In this document: piece after piece, positions 8,257 to 19,797 of the stretch
How positions within the stretch are numbered: the first letter of the stretch is position 1
How the letters are laid out: each line of letters opens with the position of its first letter
Assembly (NCBI GenBank): GCA_905233475.1
Contig: CAJOEN010000018.1
Span: 1 to 46,483 of the forward strand
Direction of reading: 5' to 3'
Length of the DNA: 46,483 nucleotides
Source of the DNA: an uncultured Bacteroidales bacterium
GTDB taxonomy: Bacteria > Bacteroidota > Bacteroidia > Bacteroidales > P3
The notes under the pieces: generated by a model
Told to the model about the DNA's origin: nothing
Databases searched by the model: none
Seen by the model: the letters and a program-made list of their open reading frames with translations, nothing else
Program-made: the position numbers and the translations under genes

Positions 8257-8329
8257 GTCTTGGTAGCTCAGTTGGTAGAGCAATTGACTCTTAATCAATG
8301 GGTCCAGGGTTCGAGTCCCTGCCAGGACA
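8257..8329 (+). tRNA. tRNA-Lys (CTT)
   Basis: A 73-nt cloverleaf with acceptor GTCTTGG/CCAGGAC, discriminator A, and anticodon stem ATTGA/TCAAT enclosing loop CTCTTAA. The anticodon CTT is at 8290-8292. Confidence 0.95.
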
Positions 8330-8334
8330 CAAAT

Positions 8335-8408
8335 CGGGGTGTAGCGCAGTTGGCTAGCGCGCCACGTTCGGGACGTGGAGGCCGGAAGTTCGAGTCTTCT
8401 CACCCCGA
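8335..8408 (+). tRNA. tRNA-Pro (CGG)
   Basis: A 74-nt cloverleaf with acceptor CGGGGTG/CACCCCG and discriminator A. The anticodon stem CCACG/CGTGG encloses loop TTCGGGA, so the anticodon is CGG at 8369-8371. It lies 5 bp after tRNA-Lys, so the two are surely co-transcribed. Confidence 0.94.
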
Positions 8409-8421
8409 CTTTTTTTTGTAA

Positions 8422-8494
<73 letters not shown>

Positions 8495-8525
8495 CTCGCG
8501 CAAAAAAAGTTTTGATTATAAATAA

Positions 8526-8554
8526 AAAAGGCCGACCTGAAATGTCAGCCTTTT
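8526..8554. terminator. Bidirectional terminator between tRNA cluster and TPR gene
   Basis: AAAAGGC (8526-8532) pairs with GCCTTTT (8548-8554), extended inward by GAC/GTC across one mismatch. A and T tails on both sides suit termination of the rightward tRNA transcript and of the leftward TPR gene. Confidence 0.75.
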
Positions 8555-8583
8555 GTTCTTTTTGACTAAGCAATAATTCCGTC

Positions 8584-11500
8584 TTATTTTTCCAGTTTTT
8601 TCTCCAGTTCAACTTTCAGTTTGCGGTATTTTTTCAGCTCGGCCTCGTTGGTTGGTTGCGAGGGGTCTTCAAGCAGGTCTATCATAAGCGCCGTGGCATT
8701 GCGATATATCGTTAGCATGTCATCAGGATCTGTGGCATTGCGACAAACCTCCATACACTTAAGCAGATACTCCTTGGCTTTGGCAAAGTCCTGCAAGTTA
8801 TTGTCGCTCTTGTATATAAGTCCTTTGCTGATATAATCGAGAGCTATATCCTCCTCAACATATTCTTTTTGGGCACCCTGATACAGCGGCGTAAGCACCG
8901 CCAGCGACGAGTCGAATTGCTTGTTTGCGGAATATGCCCTGTCCATGTTGATGTAAACCACACCCATACGACGATGATAGTAGCCGAGATTGCGTTTCAG
9001 TGAAGCGTTGGTGTCCATAGCAGATATTTCGCCCACCACTGCCGAGTATAGGTTTAGGGCTTCCTTGTGCCATGTGTCGGCATTGTCGGGGTCTTTCCCG
9101 GCAAGGTCTTCGAAACACAATGCCGTTTGACTCTTGATATTCAGTTCGTTAAATTTGCAGTCGTCGGGAGCGGTGTCCAAATACATTTGACGGTTAAGCT
9201 CGCTGCACTGGCGCAGTTGCTCTATGGCCTGCTCGGTGGAATCGGACATCCGGTAGTATCGTCCAACGGCGTATGCCAGTTTATAATACATGTCGTCAAG
9301 TTCCTCACCGTAGTTTACGAGAAATTCCTTGCCCGCTTTTGCCTCTTTGTAATAACGCAGTGTTGCCGTGGGAACACCCAGATTAGACCATAAGTTGCCC
9401 AACTCAATGGCTTCATTCACAAATGCTTGGAAATGATCCATGTCGGTAAATTTTACCGAGTCGAGGTACACGTAGAATTTTGTTTTGCAAAGGAGGTAGC
9501 GCGAATAGTCTTCCTTTTCCTTGTAATTATTTATCAACGTGGATTTAAGTATCTCATATTTGCGGCTGACCTTGGTCATGGGCTTGGTTTCGTAAAGACT
9601 TTCGGCTTTTTGCAGCGACTCTATCACCTTGTCGTTCTTTTCCTGTTTTAGCATAGTGATGGCCTTGCTGTAGTACACTTCTGCCCAGTAACCGTACATG
9701 GTGGTGTCGCCGAGTTTTTCGGCTTTTTTGAATTCCTTGTCGGCTTTGTCGAAATATTTCATAGCTTTTTTAAAGTCTTCTTTAGCCAAAAACACATCGC
9801 CTTGGAAATGGTAGGCTTGGCCTTTCTGTGCGGTATAGCGTGGTTTTGCGGACTGCGGAATCTGTTTCTCGTAGTCGAAAACTTTCTGGTAGCAGTCGAA
9901 AGCCTCGTCGTAGCGTTTAAGGTTTAAATAGGCGTCGCCTTTCTGTAAAAGATTGTCGCACAGTTTTATATAGGCAAAGCCCGAAGCGTCGTTGGCAACG
10001 GCGCGGGCGTAGTATCCGGCAGCTTTGTCGTAGCTTTTCATCGACTGCTGGTAAAGTTCCTCGTGATAAAGGCTTTCGGCGTCTGAGTTGTAGAATTCGG
10101 CCTTTGCCACAAGGCTGTCGGTGCCGTCGCGCTTGGCTATGGCTGTGAGCAGCTCGTCGCTGAAAAAATCAACCTTGTCGGCAATAAAGTCGTTGTCGGT
10201 TTTGTAGCCGCCTAATTTTATGGCACGGTTCACCCGCAGACAATGCCTGTCGAAAATGCCGGGGTAAATCTCGTTGCATTCGTAGTATGCGGCTTTGTAT
10301 TCGTCGAACTTTTTCAGGACTTCGCCCGGAGCGTCGTCGGAATAGAGGGACATAACAAATTTTATGGTTTTCGTTTTCCCGAATATGTTCGGCAAAAGGA
10401 TGTATGGCATGTCGTCTTTCAGCTCCTGCTGCAGGCTGTCGATATTAGGTATATATAAGGCCATAAGGCTGTCGTTGCCCGACAAGGCGTTTTGCAAAGT
10501 GTAGAGATAGAACAGTTTGCTGCTCAGCGTGGGTTCGATTTGGTACAACTCCCTCGCAGTATTGACCATGTAGCCAAGAACTTTTGGTGTTGTCTCACTG
10601 TTCTCCATTTCAAGACATGGAGTTAGCGAAAGGTCGAACAACTGATCGCGCAGGTAAGAAGGAATGTTGCTATATTCTTTTCTGTCCACTTTGCGAAACA
10701 TATTGTATGCCGAGTCGAGATACAGTTCCGCTTTTGACTGATTTTCGTCCCACATATATAAACGTGAAATCACGGAATACGAACTTGCTATCCTATCTGC
10801 ATCGAATTTTGGCAAGGCTTTGGCTTTTTTTAAATCCTCAAAAGCCTGTTTAATGCCTTCCTCATGGTCTTTTTCGAGAAATATCTTAAAAGCGTTCGGA
10901 CGCAAGTAAAAAGACAGCGACGGGTCTTTACTTCTCTTCAATTCCGATTGCCTTAGCTGTTCGGCTTCCTGCTCGTTTTCATCAATCAGAGAAAGATAAT
11001 ATTTGTACAAAAACCATGTATTATTGACACCTTTGTCGTAAAGCATTTTGTAGTAATTGCTTACGGGGACAGTATCGTTATTGGCGTCCTTCACGGCAAG
11101 ATAATATGCTATACGTTGCAGGTTTTTGTCGCTCATGTCGTCGTCCACAATTTGATTTTTAGCTTTTTCCACACAACCGTTTATATCGCCTTTGAGCAGA
11201 GCCGCCTCACAGTCCTTGCGCACATCCTTGTCGATATAGTACATTTCAAGAGGATTGATATAATTAGTTATCTCGCGGAAAAGTTGACGCAATCCGTCAA
11301 ATTGGTTGAGATTCATCAGTTGGTCGGCAAGTTGGTCGTTTTCGTTGCTCATATATGCCATGTTTGTAATCTCCCTGAACTTGTGCAAAACGGTGTTGCG
11401 ATAGAAGTACATACACAGCGAGTCGAAAAGGTTCTCGCGTTCGGCGTTATAACGTTTGGAGTCCACCATATAAATAAGTACGGAGTCCTTGGTGAGGAGA

Positions 11501-11781
11501 TCGCTTTTCATGTTTTTCCACGCTTTGCCTAGATTGACGTAATTTTCCTTACGCACTTTTCCCAAGTTCATAAAGTCGCCGTACTTTTGTTTTTGGGAGG
11601 TGAATACCGCCACCCCGTTGGCGTTGGTGGTGATTTTTTGGTCGAGACACTCTATGGTAACGCCCTCGAGAGGCTTTCCGGTGCCATAGTCCACAACTTT
11701 GAAAATCTGTCGTACCTGCGCGTTGGCAAAAGTTGCAAAAAACAAAGTCAATGTAATGAAAATTAGGGATTTGTTCTTCAT
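8584..11781 (-). CDS. Large secreted TPR-repeat protein
   Basis: A 1065-residue protein with a signal peptide (MKNKSLIFITLTLFF, cleavage after NAQ). Residues about 25-70 resemble a carboxypeptidase-regulatory-like beta domain (DYGTGKPLEGVTIEC, TNANGVAVF). The rest is almost wholly alpha-helical, with several TPR-like units in the C-terminal half (for example ESLYHEELYQQSMKSYDKA, AYHFQGDVFLAKEDFKKA). No catalytic motif is visible. Such proteins usually act as periplasmic or surface scaffolds; the partner here is unknown. It is transcribed alone, with a promoter box at 11829-11836 and a 95-bp repeat 80 bp upstream of the start. Confidence 0.8.
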   Translation of the reverse strand: MKNKSLIFITLTLFFATFANAQVRQIFKVVDYGTGKPLEGVTIECLDQKITTNANGVAVFTSQKQKYGDFMNLGKVRKENYVNLGKAWKNMKSDLLTKDSVLIYMVDSKRYNAERENLFDSLCMYFYRNTVLHKFREITNMAYMSNENDQLADQLMNLNQFDGLRQLFREITNYINPLEMYYIDKDVRKDCEAALLKGDINGCVEKAKNQIVDDDMSDKNLQRIAYYLAVKDANNDTVPVSNYYKMLYDKGVNNTWFLYKYYLSLIDENEQEAEQLRQSELKRSKDPSLSFYLRPNAFKIFLEKDHEEGIKQAFEDLKKAKALPKFDADRIASSYSVISRLYMWDENQSKAELYLDSAYNMFRKVDRKEYSNIPSYLRDQLFDLSLTPCLEMENSETTPKVLGYMVNTARELYQIEPTLSSKLFYLYTLQNALSGNDSLMALYIPNIDSLQQELKDDMPYILLPNIFGKTKTIKFVMSLYSDDAPGEVLKKFDEYKAAYYECNEIYPGIFDRHCLRVNRAIKLGGYKTDNDFIADKVDFFSDELLTAIAKRDGTDSLVAKAEFYNSDAESLYHEELYQQSMKSYDKAAGYYARAVANDASGFAYIKLCDNLLQKGDAYLNLKRYDEAFDCYQKVFDYEKQIPQSAKPRYTAQKGQAYHFQGDVFLAKEDFKKAMKYFDKADKEFKKAEKLGDTTMYGYWAEVYYSKAITMLKQEKNDKVIESLQKAESLYETKPMTKVSRKYEILKSTLINNYKEKEDYSRYLLCKTKFYVYLDSVKFTDMDHFQAFVNEAIELGNLWSNLGVPTATLRYYKEAKAGKEFLVNYGEELDDMYYKLAYAVGRYYRMSDSTEQAIEQLRQCSELNRQMYLDTAPDDCKFNELNIKSQTALCFEDLAGKDPDNADTWHKEALNLYSAVVGEISAMDTNASLKRNLGYYHRRMGVVYINMDRAYSANKQFDSSLAVLTPLYQGAQKEYVEEDIALDYISKGLIYKSDNNLQDFAKAKEYLLKCMEVCRNATDPDDMLTIYRNATALMIDLLEDPSQPTNEAELKKYRKLKVELEKKLEK

Positions 11782-11828
11782 AATGATAGGTTTTAAATAT
11801 TTGTTTTTTTTTGATGAATTATGATTTG

Positions 11829-11836
11829 CAAATATA
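11829..11836 (-). promoter_or_regulatory. Promoter -7 box for the TPR gene
   Basis: The minus strand reads TATATTTG, matching TAnnTTTG, 48 bp before the ATG at 11781. Confidence 0.6.
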
Positions 11837-11862
11837 CATTTTTTTTGATAAAATGTTATAAA

Positions 11863-11957
11863 GGGGACTTCTATTTATTCGTTTGAGAGCGCGTGTCTCC
11901 GACACGCCTGTTCTTTATTTGCCTGATATACCTCACATTAGCATGTGAGGTTATTGA
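11863..11957. repeat. 95-bp dispersed repeat with two hairpins, copy 2
   Basis: Identical to 4087-4181 over 95 bp in the same orientation and 7.8 kb away. It sits in the divergent intergenic region between the TPR gene and ligA, just behind the TPR promoter. Sequence identity ends sharply at both edges, as expected for a discrete element. Confidence 0.9.
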
Positions 11958-15296
<3,339 letters not shown>

Positions 15297-15683
15297 TCAG
15301 TGGTCAGCAATTTTCAACTAAAAACGGTGTTGAGTCCGTCGAAGGCACTGCAGCAACCTATTCCGAAATCATAAACCTGAATTCCGAAATAAAAAGCGAT
15401 GCCTGAGCCTGTCGAAAACTCAAGCCAATTATCAACTATCAATTATTAACTCTTAACTATTTCCAGCCCCGAAGGGGCGAAAGAAAAAAGGATTATTACA
15501 ATCCATAATTTTTTTTACAAAATTGCAAATCGTTGCAACTTTTTTATTTTTTAGTGTTGTTCCACCAATTAAAATAGCAAAAAAAATACAAAAAACGCAA
15601 TCGCAACAACATATACAAAGCTAATATTCAATATATTACAAATAAAACCATTCTTTTTTATTCCAAAAATCAAAAAAGATGTG
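15297..15683. other. Gene-free AT-rich stretch between hemW and ATPase 2
   Basis: No gene is visible. It contains a low-complexity TTAACTAT-type stretch (15428-15462), a GCCCC-GAA-GGGGC hairpin (15466-15478) without a T tail, and strongly AT-rich sequence leading into the ATPase 2 promoter. Confidence 0.45.
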
Positions 15684-15691
15684 TATATTTG
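15684..15691 (+). promoter_or_regulatory. Promoter -7 box upstream of array 2
   Basis: TATATTTG matches TAnnTTTG. If used, array 2 lies in the transcribed leader rather than upstream of the promoter, unlike arrays 1 and 3. No good -33 TTTG was seen. Confidence 0.5.
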
Positions 15692-15707
15692 CAAAACAAA
15701 ACAAAGT

Positions 15708-15806
15708 GTTTTCTACAAAAGACAAATTTAGCATAATTATGTTTTCTATAAAAAACATTTTAGACTTTAAAACGTTTTCTATAAAATACAAAAACAAATA
15801 AAAAGT
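15708..15806 (+). repeat. Array 2: three direct repeats with 33-bp period upstream of ATPase 2
   Basis: The 17-bp cores are GTTTTCTACAAAAGACA (15708-15724), GTTTTCTATAAAAAACA (15741-15757) and GTTTTCTATAAAATACA (15774-15790), each followed by 16 bp of unlike sequence. The starts are exactly 33 bp apart, and the ATPase 2 start codon (15807) falls exactly 33 bp after the third repeat start. The core is a partial palindrome (GTTTT...AAAAC). Confidence 0.85.
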
Positions 15807-17006
15807 ATGGAAGAGTTGTTCAAAAAGCATGACGCGTATATGCGGGCTACCAACATGAAAATTGTCAGGGATTATATCAATGATGTCAATTGGGAAAGTC
15901 CTATGCTTTGTTTGAGAGGCTCGCGCGGGGTAGGCAAGTCCACGCTATTGCGGCAATATGCCAAAATAAATTTTCCTGCTGGCAGCAGGGAGGTGCTTTA
16001 CTGCACTTTGGACAGTGTGTATTTTGCCACAAGTAGCATTTTGCAGGTTGCCGAGAAGTTCCAACAGCACGGGGGACAACTTCTAATTCTCGACGAAGTA
16101 CACAAATACAAAGGATGGAGCAGGGAAGTGAAGGAAATTTCCGACCTTTATCCCGACTTGAGGGTCATTCTCAGCGGCTCATCCATGCTCACCTTGCTCA
16201 ACGGCGATGCCGACCTCTCGCGGCGGTGTGTGGGGTACGACATGCCAGGGCTTTCCTTGCGGGAATATCTGCAGTTTTACAAAGGTATAGAACTGCCGTC
16301 GTACAGCTTGGAGGAACTTCTTGCCGATAATAAGAGGATTTCAGCCGAAATCAACGCTGTGTGCCGTCCGTTACAGCATTTCCACGACTATCTGCGGTTC
16401 GGTTATTATCCGTATTATATTAAAAACAAATACGACTATTACACGCTGATAGAGCAGACGGTAAACTATGTAATTGAGGCCGAACTGCCTTTATTGCGGT
16501 CGGTGGAGGTGGCCAATTGCAGAAAATTGAAAGCTCTGATGTCGGTGCTTGCGAATATGGTACCTTTTCAGGTGGATGTAAGCAAAATAGCCACTGCCAT
16601 AGAAGCCACACGGGGCACAGTGCTTGAGTATATGCGGCATTTAGCCGACGCAGGACTTCTGTCTTTGCTTTACAGCGATTTGCTCTCTGTAAAAAAAATG
16701 CAGAAACCGGACAAAATCTATCTCGACAACCCCAACCTTTTGTATGCGTTGGCCGGTAGCAAGGTAAATGTCGGGACAATTCGGGAATGCTTTGCCGTAA
16801 ACCAACTCAAATATAAACATAAAGTGGAATACGGTAGCAAGAAGGGCGATTTTAAAGTGGATGGACATTGGATTTTTGAAGTTGGCGGCGAGGACAAGTC
16901 GTTCGACCAAATTGCCGATATGCCCAACTCCTATATCCTTGCCGATGATACTGAAATGCCATACGGCAACAAGCTCCCGTTGTGGCTGGTCGGTTTTCTG
17001 TACTGA
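15807..17006 (+). CDS. AAA ATPase of the AAA_14 family with variant nuclease-like C-terminus (ATPase 2)
   Basis: A 399-residue protein in the same broad family as ATPases 1 and 3, but from a different branch. Walker A is GSRGVGKS at about residue 35, Walker B LLILDEVH near residue 95, and the sensor-like segment is VILSGSSML. The middle has LSLREYLQFY where the other two have YPLDYEEF or YPLSFFEF. The C-terminal domain carries GDFKVDG and FEVGGEDK, so the D and E of the nuclease-fold motif are present but the lysine of E-V-K is replaced by Gly, with a lysine four residues on. The start codon lies immediately after the third unit of array 2. Function is unknown. Confidence 0.82.
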   Translation: MEELFKKHDAYMRATNMKIVRDYINDVNWESPMLCLRGSRGVGKSTLLRQYAKINFPAGSREVLYCTLDSVYFATSSILQVAEKFQQHGGQLLILDEVHKYKGWSREVKEISDLYPDLRVILSGSSMLTLLNGDADLSRRCVGYDMPGLSLREYLQFYKGIELPSYSLEELLADNKRISAEINAVCRPLQHFHDYLRFGYYPYYIKNKYDYYTLIEQTVNYVIEAELPLLRSVEVANCRKLKALMSVLANMVPFQVDVSKIATAIEATRGTVLEYMRHLADAGLLSLLYSDLLSVKKMQKPDKIYLDNPNLLYALAGSKVNVGTIRECFAVNQLKYKHKVEYGSKKGDFKVDGHWIFEVGGEDKSFDQIADMPNSYILADDTEMPYGNKLPLWLVGFLY

Positions 17007-17045
17007 ATTTGTTGTCCTCCAATATTTTGCACATACAAGAAACAA

Positions 17046-17380
17046 TTAGGATTGTGTAAGAGTGTCCAACAAATGGCTTTTAAAAACTGCCCAACACGGA
17101 ACTTCCCCGACAAATGATTGCACAATATTACCATCCTTAACGTAGTAAGATACAGGGAATTGGTTTGTAATTTTACGAATATCTTCTTTAGGAAATTCTC
17201 TTATCTCAAAAGTTGGACAGAAATCCTCCAAAAATATTTTTTTGGAATTTGTATCGGCCACAGAAGTCAATGCAAGTACCTTATCCACAACACCATTACC
17301 CTCATATTGGTTTAAATTGGCAATGGAATTCAAGCAATGAGGGCATGTGTAATAATAAACAAAAACGAGACCCTCAACAT
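17046..17380 (-). pseudogene. Truncated thioredoxin-like gene remnant
   Basis: About 110 residues of C-terminal sequence of a thioredoxin-fold protein with the active-site motif YYTCPHC, followed by LNSIANLNQYEG and FPVSYYVKDGNIVQSF. The frame is open upstream, but from 17381 it only translates the 33-bp repeats of array 3 (an 11-residue repeat KVRLKSVVFLQ), so no genuine N-terminus remains. The cut point coincides with the first base of array 3. The intact gene may have been a membrane-anchored redox protein, but its 5' part is not in the window. Confidence 0.75.
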
Positions 17381-17466
17381 TTTTTAGTCGCACTTTTTGT
17401 AAGAACACCACACTTTTTAGTCGCACTTTTTGTAAGAACACCACACTTTTTAGTCGCACTTTACAA
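17381..17466 (+). repeat. Array 3: three direct repeats with 33-bp period upstream of ATPase 3
   Basis: Units 1 (17381-17413) and 2 (17414-17446) are identical over all 33 bp and start TTTTTAGTCGCACTTTTTGT. Unit 3 (from 17447) keeps the first 16 bp (TTTTTAGTCGCACTTT) and then diverges into the promoter. The starts are exactly 33 bp apart. The array begins at the break point of the thioredoxin-like gene and its third unit covers the -33 region of the ATPase 3 promoter. Confidence 0.9.
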
Positions 17467-17474
17467 AAAAAGTG

Positions 17475-17482
17475 TATATTTG
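17475..17482 (+). promoter_or_regulatory. Promoter -7 box of ATPase gene 3
   Basis: TATATTTG matches TAnnTTTG. The -33 region at about 20 bp upstream is TTTTTAG, the start of repeat unit 3. The start codon at 17510 is 28 bp downstream. Confidence 0.65.
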
Positions 17483-17509
17483 CATACTGGAACAAAAAAT
17501 TTCCATAGC

Positions 17510-18799
17510 ATGAATAGACACATTATCAATGACTTATATAATTGGAAAAATAAAAAAAGACGAAAACCTCTTATTCTGCGAGGAGCCCGTCAGGTTGGTA
17601 AAACTTGGCTGATGACAGCTTTTGCCAAGCAAGCATTTGAAAAACATATTTATATCAATTTCGAGAATAACGAACAATTGAAGAACCTTTTTGTCAAGGA
17701 TTTCGACATAAAAAGAATTCTGCTGGACATATATCTTGCCACCGGAGTGCGTCCCAGTGAGGACACGCTATTGCTTTTCGACGAGATACAGGAAGCCCCG
17801 CGTGGAGTTACGGCGTTGAAATATTTTTACGAACAAATGCCGCAACAGCCAGTAATTGCCGCTGGTTCGTTGCTTGGAATTTCCATGCATACCAACGACA
17901 GTTTTCCTGTGGGCAAGGTGGATTTTCTTACCGTATATCCGCTTTCTTTCTTCGAATTTATGGAGGCTGTTGGCGAAGTACGTTTTGTTGAACTTCTGCA
18001 ACAAAAGAATTGGGAACAACTTTCCCCATTCACTTCGCATATCGAAGATATATTGCGTCATTATTATTATGTCGGTGGAATGCCCGAAGTTGTGGCCAAC
18101 TATGCAGAGGACAGGGATCCTATCGAGGTGCGCGAACTACAGAAAGACATTCTCGACGCCTACGACCGCGATTTTTCCAAACATGCTCCTGTAAATGAGG
18201 TTCCTCGTTTGCGTATGATTTGGAATAGCATAATCGGGCAACTGTCGAAAGAAAACAAAAAATTCATTTACGGATTTATCAAGGAGGGTGCCCGCGCCAA
18301 AGATTTCGAGATAGCGTTGGAGTGGCTTCAGGATGCAGGATTGGTGTACAAGGTACATCGTGCAAAAAAAGCCGCAATCCCTTTGACCGCCTATCAGGAT
18401 TTTTCGGCTTTCAAGCTATTTATGCTCGACGTGGGACTTCTCGGAGCGATGGGAAATCTTTCATCAAAGACCCTAATCGACGGCAACTCAATATTTACCG
18501 ACTTCAAAGGGGCAATGACAGAACAATATGTGTTACAACAGTTGAAACTCAAAAAAAATTCCTCCATTTTTTATTGGTCTGCCGAAAACTCCAGCGGGGA
18601 GATAGATTTCCTTGTACAGAGCAATGATAGTATCTATCCTATTGAGGTAAAGTCCGAGGAAAATCTGCAGTCGAAAAGCCTGCGGGCATTCGTGCAAAAA
18701 AACTCTTATCTGCACGGCCTACGTTTTTCCATGTCCGGATACAGGGAGCAGGATTGGATGACAAATTATCCGCTATACTCCTTAGATTCCTTGTTTTGA
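17510..18799 (+). CDS. AAA ATPase with C-terminal DUF4143-like nuclease-fold domain (ATPase 3)
   Basis: A 429-residue protein close in architecture to ATPase 1. Walker A is GARQVGKT at about residues 25-32, Walker B LLLFDEIQE near residue 87, the sensor-like segment is VIAAGSLLG, and YPLSFFEFM follows. The C-terminal domain has the intact pattern GEIDFL ... PIEVKSEENLQSKSL, matching D...ExK of the PD-(D/E)XK fold, with an upstream E (MTEQYVLQQL). The start at 17510 is used because the promoter box is at 17475-17482; the longer frame from 17213 only translates the repeats and the antisense of the thioredoxin remnant. It is transcribed alone, with array 3 upstream. Confidence 0.86.
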   Translation: MNRHIINDLYNWKNKKRRKPLILRGARQVGKTWLMTAFAKQAFEKHIYINFENNEQLKNLFVKDFDIKRILLDIYLATGVRPSEDTLLLFDEIQEAPRGVTALKYFYEQMPQQPVIAAGSLLGISMHTNDSFPVGKVDFLTVYPLSFFEFMEAVGEVRFVELLQQKNWEQLSPFTSHIEDILRHYYYVGGMPEVVANYAEDRDPIEVRELQKDILDAYDRDFSKHAPVNEVPRLRMIWNSIIGQLSKENKKFIYGFIKEGARAKDFEIALEWLQDAGLVYKVHRAKKAAIPLTAYQDFSAFKLFMLDVGLLGAMGNLSSKTLIDGNSIFTDFKGAMTEQYVLQQLKLKKNSSIFYWSAENSSGEIDFLVQSNDSIYPIEVKSEENLQSKSLRAFVQKNSYLHGLRFSMSGYREQDWMTNYPLYSLDSLF

Positions 18800-18862
18800 C
18801 AATCTCAAGTTCTTCGATAATCCTTACAGCAATTATGGTCGGCGGATAGCCGTCCCCAAAAA

Positions 18863-19786
18863 TCACCTATTGAAACGCGGGTGAAAGTTCGCTATGGTGT
18901 CGCGCAGATAGGTGCGGTCTAAATGAGTATAAATTTCGGTGGTGGTTATGGACTCGTGTCCAAGCATCTCCTGCACTGCCCTTAGGTCGGCGCCGTTGCG
19001 CACCAGCTCGGTAGCGAATGAGTGGCGCAGACTGTGCGGACTTATAGTCTTGTGTATTCCCGCTTTATCGGCGGCGGCCTGTATAAACATAAATATGTAC
19101 TGGCGCGATATTTTGCGTCCAAGCCGCGAAATAAAGATGAAATTCTCGTTACCGGGCTTTATCGTGGCTTGGTTGCGTATGCCGGTAATGTATATTTCGA
19201 GCAGACGTATGGCACGTTTGTTTATCGGCACCCACCGCTGTTTGCCGCCTTTGCCCTCTATCAGCAGACATTCGTCATCGAGATGTAGTTGCGACAGACG
19301 CAGGTTCACAAGTTCGGAAACGCGCAGTCCGCAACCGTACATTACCTCAACAATAACACTGTTGCGGAATTCGTCGTCGCGCGACTTGTCGAAAGTGTCA
19401 AGCATAAGCCCAATCTCCTCATCGGAAAGCACATCAGGCAATTTGCGGCTATTTCGCGGCAATTCAAGCATTTCCGTAGGATTGTAGGCAATAATATCCT
19501 CAATGGCAAGGAATCGAAAAAACATACGCAATCCCGACACAATACGGCTTTGTGTGGCAATGGCTATATCCGTATTATTCAACTCTTTAACAAAAGTCTG
19601 CAAATGCTGTAGCGTAATGTCCTCGGGAGCGAGGCCAAGTGCGGTGGCATATCTTTCAAGCAGCTTTACATCATGATTATAGGCTTCCACACTGTTGTCC
19701 GAAAGGTTTTTCTCCAATTTAAGAAAAACATCAAAGTCGCGTTTGTAGCGCTTCCATTTTTCTTCGGCGGCGGCGGATAAGTCCAT
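18863..19786 (-). CDS. xerD: XerD-type site-specific tyrosine recombinase
   Basis: Resolves chromosome dimers at dif with XerC. At 307 residues it has typical length. The N-terminal SAM-like core-binding domain is followed by a catalytic domain with all expected residues: R155 (GCGLRVSEL), K179 (EGKGGK), H251 and R254 (PHSLRHSFATE), H277 (MLGHESITTTEIY) and Y286. It is downstream of lptB by 11 bp, so probably co-transcribed. It lies beside the ATPase 2/3 island, but the full-length housekeeping form argues against its being an element integrase. Confidence 0.92.
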   Translation of the reverse strand: MDLSAAAEEKWKRYKRDFDVFLKLEKNLSDNSVEAYNHDVKLLERYATALGLAPEDITLQHLQTFVKELNNTDIAIATQSRIVSGLRMFFRFLAIEDIIAYNPTEMLELPRNSRKLPDVLSDEEIGLMLDTFDKSRDDEFRNSVIVEVMYGCGLRVSELVNLRLSQLHLDDECLLIEGKGGKQRWVPINKRAIRLLEIYITGIRNQATIKPGNENFIFISRLGRKISRQYIFMFIQAAADKAGIHKTISPHSLRHSFATELVRNGADLRAVQEMLGHESITTTEIYTHLDRTYLRDTIANFHPRFNR

Positions 19787-19797
19787 AACGTTGGGCT

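Noticed and set aside
15428-15462. TTAACTAT-type stretch as a regulatory repeat
   Set aside because: Low-complexity intergenic sequence without regular period.
17213-17509. N-terminal extension of ATPase 3 to 528 residues
   Set aside because: It translates repeat DNA and the antisense of the thioredoxin remnant, and starts upstream of the promoter.
18863-19786. XerD as an integrase of a mobile island
   Set aside because: Full-length housekeeping Xer form in a likely operon with lptB; no attachment-site repeats were seen around it.
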